From assembly GCF_003854895.1 (NCBI RefSeq), contig NZ_CP033966.1, forward strand, positions 3,224,001 through 3,288,000: a DNA stretch of 64,000 nt. Reading direction: 5' to 3'. The position numbers and the translations under genes were made by a program. Below are positions 58,730 to 64,000 of this stretch, in pieces (the stretch's first letter is position 1; the number at the start of each line of letters is the position of its first letter). The notes beneath the pieces are model-generated. The model saw nothing but the letters and a program-made list of their open reading frames with translations, was not told where the DNA came from and searched no databases. Source of the stretch: Pigmentiphaga sp. H8 (lineage in GTDB: Bacteria; Pseudomonadota; Gammaproteobacteria; Burkholderiales; Burkholderiaceae_B).

Positions 58730-59992
58730 CTACTTATTGGCGACCTTGGGCTTGTCGCCGTAGATCAGGAGGGGGATGCCTTCGCCGGTAATGGCGTTTT
58801 CGTCCAGGACGACCTTGACGACGTTGCCCTGGGTGGGCAGTTCGTACATGGTGTCCAGCAGCGCGGCTTCGATGATGGAGCGCAGGCCGCGGGCGCCGGT
58901 CTTGCGCTTGAGCGCTTTCTCGGCGATGGCCAGAAGGGCCTGGGGCCGGACGTCCAGTTCGGCGCCTTCCATGGCCAGCAGTTTCTGGAACTGCTTGACC
59001 AGGGCGTTCTTGGGCTCGACCAGGATCTGGATCAGGGCTTCCTCGTTCAGCTCGTCCAGCGTCGCCACGACCGGCAGGCGACCGACCAGTTCGGGGATGA
59101 GGCCGAACTTGATCAGGTCCTCGGGCTCGACTTCGCCGAACAGCGCGCTGACCGAGCGTTCCGATTCCGCCTTGACCGAGGCGCCGAAGCCGATGCCGGA
59201 CTTCTCGGTGCGGCCGCGGATGACCTTTTCCAGTCCGTCGAACGCACCGCCGCAGATGAACAGGATGTTGGTCGTGTCGATCTGCACGAAATCCTGGTTC
59301 GGATGCTTGCGGCCGCCCTGCGGCGGAACCGAGGCGACGGTGCCTTCGATCAGCTTGAGCAGCGCCTGCTGCACGCCTTCGCCCGACACGTCGCGGGTGA
59401 TGGACGGGTTGTCGGCCTTGCGCGAGATCTTGTCGATCTCGTCGATGTAGACGATGCCGCGCTGGGCCTTTTCCACATCGTAGTTGCAGTTCTGCAGCAG
59501 CTTCTGGATGATGTTCTCGACGTCCTCGCCCACGTAGCCGGCTTCGGTCAGCGTGGTGGCGTCGGCGATCACGAACGGCACGTTCAGCAGGCGGGCCAGC
59601 GTCTGGGCCAGCAGCGTCTTGCCCGAACCCGTGGGTCCGATCAGCAGGATGTTGCTCTTGGACAGCTCGACGTCGTCCGTCTTGCCGCCGGCATGACGGA
59701 TGCGCTTGTAGTGGTTGTACACCGCCACCGACAGGATCCGCTTGGCCCGCGTCTGGCCGATCACGTACTGGTCGAGGATCTCCTTGATCTCGGCCGGCGT
59801 GGGCAGTTCGGACTTGGCGCCGGTCTTGACGTCGGCGGCCACTTCGTCACGGATGATGTCGTTGCACAGGTCGATGCATTCATCGCAAATGAACACCGAC
59901 GGTCCGGCGATCAGCTTGCGAACCTCATGCTGGCTCTTGCCGCAAAACGAGCAATAGAGCAGCTTTTCGTTCGACCCTTTCTTTTCCGACAT
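58730..59992 (-). CDS. clpX: ClpX, ATPase subunit of ClpXP protease
   Basis: An AAA+ unfoldase that feeds ClpP. The ATG at 59992 (MSEKKGSNEKLLYCSFCGK) follows the clpP stop by 2 bp; the frame has a TTG two codons earlier. It has 420 residues. The C4 zinc-binding domain (CSFC, CDECIDLC), Walker A GPTGSGKTLLAQTLA, Walker B GIVYIDEIDKIS and the IGF loop for docking ClpP (KSGIGFGA) are present. It is last in tig-clpP-clpX. Confidence 0.98.
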   Translation of the reverse strand: MSEKKGSNEKLLYCSFCGKSQHEVRKLIAGPSVFICDECIDLCNDIIRDEVAADVKTGAKSELPTPAEIKEILDQYVIGQTRAKRILSVAVYNHYKRIRHAGGKTDDVELSKSNILLIGPTGSGKTLLAQTLARLLNVPFVIADATTLTEAGYVGEDVENIIQKLLQNCNYDVEKAQRGIVYIDEIDKISRKADNPSITRDVSGEGVQQALLKLIEGTVASVPPQGGRKHPNQDFVQIDTTNILFICGGAFDGLEKVIRGRTEKSGIGFGASVKAESERSVSALFGEVEPEDLIKFGLIPELVGRLPVVATLDELNEEALIQILVEPKNALVKQFQKLLAMEGAELDVRPQALLAIAEKALKRKTGARGLRSIIEAALLDTMYELPTQGNVVKVVLDENAITGEGIPLLIYGDKPKVANK

Positions 59993-59994
59993 GC

Positions 59995-60651
59995 TCAACC
60001 CTGTTCGGTACGACTGCTGAAGACTTTGTCGATCAAGCCATACGATAGCGCATCGGCTGCCGACATGAAATTGTCGCGCTCGGTGTCCACCGCGATGCGT
60101 TCGATCGGCTGGCCGGTGTTTTCGGCCAGGATCCGGTTCAGGCGCTCGCGCAGGTACAGGATCTCGCGCGCGTGGATCTCGATGTCGGTCGCCTGGCCCT
60201 GGGCGCCGCCCGAGGGCTGGTGGATCATGATGCGGGAGTTGGGCAGCGAGATCCGCTTGCCCTTGGCCCCGGCGGCCAGCAGGAACGCGCCCATGCTGGC
60301 GGCCAGGCCGGTGCAGAGCGTGGCCACGTCGGGCTTGACGAACTGCATCGTGTCATAGATGGCCATGCCCGCGTACACCGACCCGCCGGGCGAGTTGATG
60401 TACAGCGAGATGTCCTTCTCGGGGTTTTCCGACTCCAGGAACAGGAGCTGGGCCACGATCAGGTTGGCGGTGGCATCGGCCACCGGCCCAACCAGGAAGA
60501 TGATCCGCTCTTTCAGCAGACGCGAGTAGATGTCGTACGCACGCTCGCCCCGGCCGGACTGTTCGATCACCATCGGCACGTAGCCGAGGGCCTTGGGGCC
60601 GAGCGACTCGGCCCCGTACATGGATGCGTAGAAATCTACGAAGCGTTGCAT
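59995..60651 (-). CDS. clpP: ClpP protease catalytic subunit
   Basis: A serine protease forming a tetradecameric chamber, 218 residues. Catalytic triad Ser119 (GLAASMGAF), His144 (IMIHQPSGG) and Asp193 (DTERDNF). The N-terminal propeptide precedes LGYVPMVIEQSGRGERAYD. It overlaps the tig stop by 1 bp (TGATG), so the three quality-control genes are translationally linked. Confidence 0.98.
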   Translation of the reverse strand: MQRFVDFYASMYGAESLGPKALGYVPMVIEQSGRGERAYDIYSRLLKERIIFLVGPVADATANLIVAQLLFLESENPEKDISLYINSPGGSVYAGMAIYDTMQFVKPDVATLCTGLAASMGAFLLAAGAKGKRISLPNSRIMIHQPSGGAQGQATDIEIHAREILYLRERLNRILAENTGQPIERIAVDTERDNFMSAADALSYGLIDKVFSSRTEQG

Positions 60652-61961
60652 CAGGCAGTTCCCATCAATTCATCGAAGGCGACTTGCTCGTCCTTGACCT
60701 GGGCCTTGGACAGCACGTGCTGGACGACGTTGTCCTCGAGCACGATGGCTTCGATTTCGGCCAGGCGCGACTTGTCCGTCAGATAGTAGCGCACGACTTC
60801 CTCGGGCTTCTCGTAGCTCTGGGCGAAGTCCTCGATGCGGGCACGGATCTGGTCCGGCTTGGCCTTGAGGTTCTCGACCTTGACCAGTTCCGACACCAGC
60901 AGGCCCAGGCGCACGCGGCGCTCGGACTCCGAGGCGAAGGCTTCGGCCGGGATCGGCAGCTTGTCGGCGTTGGGCACGCCGCGCTGGCGCAGGTCCTCGC
61001 GGGCGGCCTCGATGCGGCGCTCGGTGTCGTCGTTGACCAGGGCCTTGGGAATGTCGAAGGTCGCCGCCTTGGCCAGCGCGTCCATCACGCTCGACTTGGT
61101 GCGGGCCTGGGTGCGGCTGCGGACTTCGCGCTCGAGGTTGGCGCGGATGTCGGCGCGCAGCTTCTCGACGTCGCCTTCGGCCTGGCCCAGTTGCTTGGCG
61201 AACTCGGCGTCGACCTGGGGCAGTACGCCCTCTTCCACCTTCTTGATCGTGATGGTGAACTCGGCGGTCTTGCCGGCCACTTCGGCCGAGCCGTAGTCGG
61301 CCGGGAACGCCAGCGGGAACACCTTGGTCTCGCCGGCCTTCATGCCGCGCGCGGCAGCCTCGAACTCGGGCAGCATGCGGCCCTGGCCGAGCACGAACGG
61401 GAAGTCCTCGGCCGTGCCGCCCTGGAACGCGACGCCGTCGATGGTGCCGGCGAAGTCCAGCGTCACGCGGTCGTCGTCGCCGGCGGCGCGGCCTTCGCGC
61501 TCTTCGAAGGTCACGCGCTGCTTGCGCAGGATGTCGACGGTGCGGTCCACCTCGGCGTCACCCACCTCGCTCTTGGCGCTGGTGATTTCCAGGGCCGACA
61601 GGTCGGGAATGGCGACTTCCGGGTAGACCTCGAACGTGGCGCTGAAGGCGACCACGTCGTCGGCCACGCCTTCGGTCTTGGGCTCGACCGAGGGCGAACC
61701 CGCCAGGCGCAGCTTGGCCTCGGCCACGACCTTTTCCAGGGCGTCGCCGATCTTGGCGTTCAGCACTTCCATGCGCACTTCGGGACCGTAGGTACGGGCC
61801 AGCATGGGCAGCGGGACCTTGCCGGGACGGAACCCCGGCATCTTGGCGGTGCGGGCCAGGCGCTTGAGGCGCGACTCGACTTCTTTTTCGATGTCGGCCA
61901 CCGGCACGGAAAGATCAACGCGGCGCTCAAGCCCCGACAGGGTTTCAACCACAGGCTGCAT
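60651..61961 (-). CDS. tig: Trigger factor
   Basis: A ribosome-bound chaperone and prolyl isomerase, 436 residues from the ATG at 61961 (MQPVVETLSGLERRV); the frame open to 62096 has unrelated sequence. The ribosome-docking motif GFRPGKVPL is in the N-domain. The FKBP-type domain (about 150-245: DDRVTLDFAGTIDGVAFQGG, LPEFEAAARGMKAGE) and the C-terminal arm domain follow. It is first gene of tig-clpP-clpX; the promoter should lie between 61962 and the tRNA-Leu at 62155. Confidence 0.97.
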   Translation of the reverse strand: MQPVVETLSGLERRVDLSVPVADIEKEVESRLKRLARTAKMPGFRPGKVPLPMLARTYGPEVRMEVLNAKIGDALEKVVAEAKLRLAGSPSVEPKTEGVADDVVAFSATFEVYPEVAIPDLSALEITSAKSEVGDAEVDRTVDILRKQRVTFEEREGRAAGDDDRVTLDFAGTIDGVAFQGGTAEDFPFVLGQGRMLPEFEAAARGMKAGETKVFPLAFPADYGSAEVAGKTAEFTITIKKVEEGVLPQVDAEFAKQLGQAEGDVEKLRADIRANLEREVRSRTQARTKSSVMDALAKAATFDIPKALVNDDTERRIEAAREDLRQRGVPNADKLPIPAEAFASESERRVRLGLLVSELVKVENLKAKPDQIRARIEDFAQSYEKPEEVVRYYLTDKSRLAEIEAIVLEDNVVQHVLSKAQVKDEQVAFDELMGTA

Positions 61962-62154
61962 GCAAAAACCTATATTGAGTATGTGTAATCGACAGAACCG
62001 GACACCCGCGCCGCGAGAGGCACCGCAACCAGAGATCGATCCGGGCATTCGCGAATTGTGCCACAGCCCCCATGCGGCGCCGCAGCGACGCACCAAGGCT
62101 CCGGAAGCCGCCTTGCCGGCTGCGGCCGGACACCACCAGGGTTGTTCAAACTTA

Positions 62155-62241
62155 TGGTGCGACCGAGAGGAATCGAACCTCCACAGGATTTCTCCCGACA
62201 GGACCTAAACCTGTTGCGTCTACCAATTTCGCCACGGTCGC
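62155..62241 (-). tRNA. tRNA-Leu (TAG)
   Basis: An 87-nt class II tRNA on the minus strand with acceptor GCGACCG, anticodon TAG in CAGGTTTAGGTCCTG, a long variable arm, T-arm GAGGTTCGATTCCTC and an encoded CCA. Confidence 0.97.
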
Positions 62242-62458
62242 ACATCAGAAACCGGATTGTAACCCGAGTCTCCGAAAAGGCCCGGAGGCCCCCCTCACCC
62301 GTCCCCGCGCGCCCGTCCGGCCGCTCCGTCAATCATTGTTTTCTCTTGCCGCACGGACTTTCGGGCCTTCCCGCCGCATGTTTACCGTTATTGATCATCC
62401 TCACCAAAACGTTGGGATAGATTGCGATTGCAATCCCGCAACGCTTTTCTTGCCCGCA

Positions 62459-63166
62459 ATGATCGAAACCCACACGCCAGAAGTCGCCGTCCTGCTCGGG
62501 GAGACCGGCCGCGATTACGAAATCGCGGACGAGTTGATGCGCGCCGGCTTCAGCGTCTACGTCTGCACCAGTTCGCAGGAAGTGCATGCGCTGCTGCGCG
62601 CGGGCAAGAACCCCGTGGTGCTGGCCGACGCGGCGCGGGCGACCGCGTTCGACAGCGTCCCGCTGACCCGGCTCGTCTACATTCCGCCCGATCCCGGCCA
62701 GGCCGCCGACATGCCCCACGTGGAAGTCCGGGTGCTGGGCGCCGATCCGAACGCGCAACTGCTGCCCATCCTGCGCGCCATGCGGCGCCACCTCGCCCTG
62801 GCCAGGCCGCGCCTGGCCGAGCCGCCGCCCGAAACGCCCACGCCGGCGCTATGGATCCTGTCCACGCCGCCGCGCCGCCTGACGAGTCCGGAGGGCCGCA
62901 GCCTGCCGCTGACGCTGACCGAGTGGCAGTTCGTCAGTCACCTTTTCAGCGAGCGCAACCGCACCCTGACCTTTGCCCAGTGGCAGGCCGTCTCGGCCAA
63001 GGACGGCGAGCGCCAGTTGCACAACGTCGCGGTCCTGGTGAGCCGGTTGCGCCGCAAGGCGCAGCGGCACGGCGTCACCCTGCCCCTGGAGGCGGTCCGG
63101 GGCGTGGGCTATTCCTTCACGCAGCCCTGCGGGGATCTGGCGCCCGGCCCCAAACACGCCCGCTAA
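62459..63166 (+). CDS. OmpR/PhoB-type winged-helix regulator with atypical receiver
   Basis: A 235-residue protein with a C-terminal winged-helix DNA-binding domain (about 145-225: LPLTLTEWQFVSHLFSERN, HNVAVLVSRLRRKAQ, VRGVGYSFTQP) of the Trans_Reg_C family. Residues 1-110 resemble a receiver (VAVLLGETGRD, then VVLADAARA with a possible Asp57), but the usual Asp pair and the conserved Lys are not evident, so control by phosphorylation is doubtful. The ATG at 62459 was chosen; the longer frame runs into the tRNA-Leu. No kinase gene is adjacent. The target is unknown. Confidence 0.82.
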   Translation: MIETHTPEVAVLLGETGRDYEIADELMRAGFSVYVCTSSQEVHALLRAGKNPVVLADAARATAFDSVPLTRLVYIPPDPGQAADMPHVEVRVLGADPNAQLLPILRAMRRHLALARPRLAEPPPETPTPALWILSTPPRRLTSPEGRSLPLTLTEWQFVSHLFSERNRTLTFAQWQAVSAKDGERQLHNVAVLVSRLRRKAQRHGVTLPLEAVRGVGYSFTQPCGDLAPGPKHAR

Positions 63167-63178
63167 GGCGTGCCGACA

Positions 63179-63301
63179 GCCCCCCAGGGGGCGCTTTTTG
63201 CCTTGGGGCGGCCCGGCGGCAGGAAGGCCCCCACGCTTGCCGCTACGCGTCGGCGCTGCCCCCCAAGGGGGCGCTTTTTGCCTTGGGGCGGCCCGGCGGC
63301 A
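63179..63301. repeat. Tandem direct repeat before dapC (2 x about 43 bp)
   Basis: Two copies (63179-63221 and 63258-63301) of GCCCCCCA(A)GGGGGCGC...GGCGGCA, identical but for one A, separated by 36 bp. Each carries a short GCCCCC/GGGGGC palindrome and TTTTTGCC. It lies between the regulator and dapC. Confidence 0.8.
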
Positions 63302-63333
63302 AAATGGCCGGCCGCGAGGTTACAATCGCGGCC

Positions 63334-64000
63334 ATGAATCCTCGCCTCGGGCTGCTCCAGCCCTATCCCTTCGAAAAACTGCGCGCGCTGTACGCCGATA
63401 TCGTGCCGCCCGCCAGCCTGCGTCCCGTCAGCCTGTCCATCGGCGAGCCCAAGCACGCCACGCCGGCTTTCATCGAGGACGCCATCCGGCAGAACCTGTC
63501 CGGGCTGTCCGGCTATCCCCCGACCAAGGGTTCGCCCGCGCTGCGCGCCGCCATCGCCGGCTGGCTGGAGCGGCGCTACGGGCTGCCGGCCATCGATCCG
63601 GACAAACAGGTGCTGCCCGTGCTGGGTTCGCGCGAGGCCCTGTTCGCCTTCGCGCAGGTGGTGATCGACGGCGCGCAGCAGCCCCGGGTGCTGTGCCCCA
63701 ACCCGTTCTACCAGATCTACGAGGGCGCCGCGCTGCTGGCCGGCGCCCGCCCCACCTTCGTCAACGCCGACCCGGCGCGCAACTTCGGCTGCGACTGGGC
63801 ATCGGTCTCGCCCGCGGAATGGCGCGAGACCCGGCTGGTCTACGTCTGCTCGCCCGGCAACCCGGCCGGCAACGTCATGGACCTGGACGAATGGAAGTAC
63901 CTGTTCGAGCAGGCCGACAAGTACGGCTTCATCATCGCCTCGGACGAGTGCTATTCCGAAATCTACCTGGACGAGGCCGAGCCTCCGCTGGGCGCGCTCG
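63334..64000 (+). CDS. dapC: Succinyldiaminopimelate transaminase DapC, 5' part
   Basis: A class I/II PLP aminotransferase in lysine/diaminopimelate synthesis; the 3' part is beyond the window. The first 222 residues show MNPRLGLLQPYPFEKLRAL, the substrate-binding SIGEPKHATP, GYPPTKGSPALRAAIAGWL, the PLP contacts GSREALFAF and PNPFYQIYEG, and the Asn-Pro motif CSPGNPAGN with SDECYSEIY. The PLP lysine lies past the window end. The N-terminal SIGEPKHATP form favours DapC among similar aminotransferases. Confidence 0.9.
   Translation, partial: MNPRLGLLQPYPFEKLRALYADIVPPASLRPVSLSIGEPKHATPAFIEDAIRQNLSGLSGYPPTKGSPALRAAIAGWLERRYGLPAIDPDKQVLPVLGSREALFAFAQVVIDGAQQPRVLCPNPFYQIYEGAALLAGARPTFVNADPARNFGCDWASVSPAEWRETRLVYVCSPGNPAGNVMDLDEWKYLFEQADKYGFIIASDECYSEIYLDEAEPPLGAL

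Overview
The window is GC-rich chromosomal DNA from a betaproteobacterium of the Alcaligenaceae, most likely a Bordetella- or Achromobacter-like species. This rests on the conserved housekeeping order tig-clpP-clpX / lon / hup, the Omp32-type porin pair, the hpnCDE genes and FHA-type two-partner secretion. It is an inference from gene content and order; no database comparison was possible. Unlike the classical pertussis-group bordetellae, it carries nadA.

Region 1 (1-14.7 kb) is accessory. Two two-partner secretion (TPS) pairs lie in tandem on the minus strand. Pair 1 is TpsB1 plus the N-terminus of TpsA1, which is cut by the window start. Pair 2 is TpsB2 plus a giant repeat-rich TpsA2. Divergent from pair 2 is a NarL-type response regulator overlapping a membrane histidine kinase. 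Two identical tRNA-Gly(GCC) genes in the same orientation bracket pair 2 and the two-component system, so the 12.2 kb between them looks like an inserted or duplicated module. TpsA2 has 13 tandem 81-residue MBG-type repeats and is broken by two +1 homopolymer insertions.

Region 2 (14.8-32.5 kb) is mostly housekeeping. It holds clpB; radA-alr; the squalene genes hpnC-hpnD-hpnE; a minus-strand hom-thrC-moeA-moaD-moaE run (threonine and molybdenum cofactor); an Mth938-like protein; a Bcp peroxiredoxin; a PIN-PhoH ATPase; and an unusual, apparently permuted CaiB/BaiF-type protein.

Region 3 (32.5-43 kb) holds a livHMGF branched-chain amino acid type ABC transporter without a binding protein. Divergent from it run selO-msrB, yciB-bolA and a parvulin isomerase. 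Two tandem porins follow, sharing a conserved upstream block.

Region 4 (43-64 kb) holds purL, a DadA-like oxidoreductase with nnr (NAD(P)HX repair), a YbbA-type ATPase divergent from tesA, ppiD, nadA with a two-dyad operator, tRNA-Val, hup, lon, clpX-clpP-tig, tRNA-Leu, a winged-helix regulator with an atypical receiver, and the start of dapC. Candidate heat-shock promoters with the same layout precede both clpB and lon. Many long antisense ORFs occur, as expected at this GC content; they were treated as shadows.
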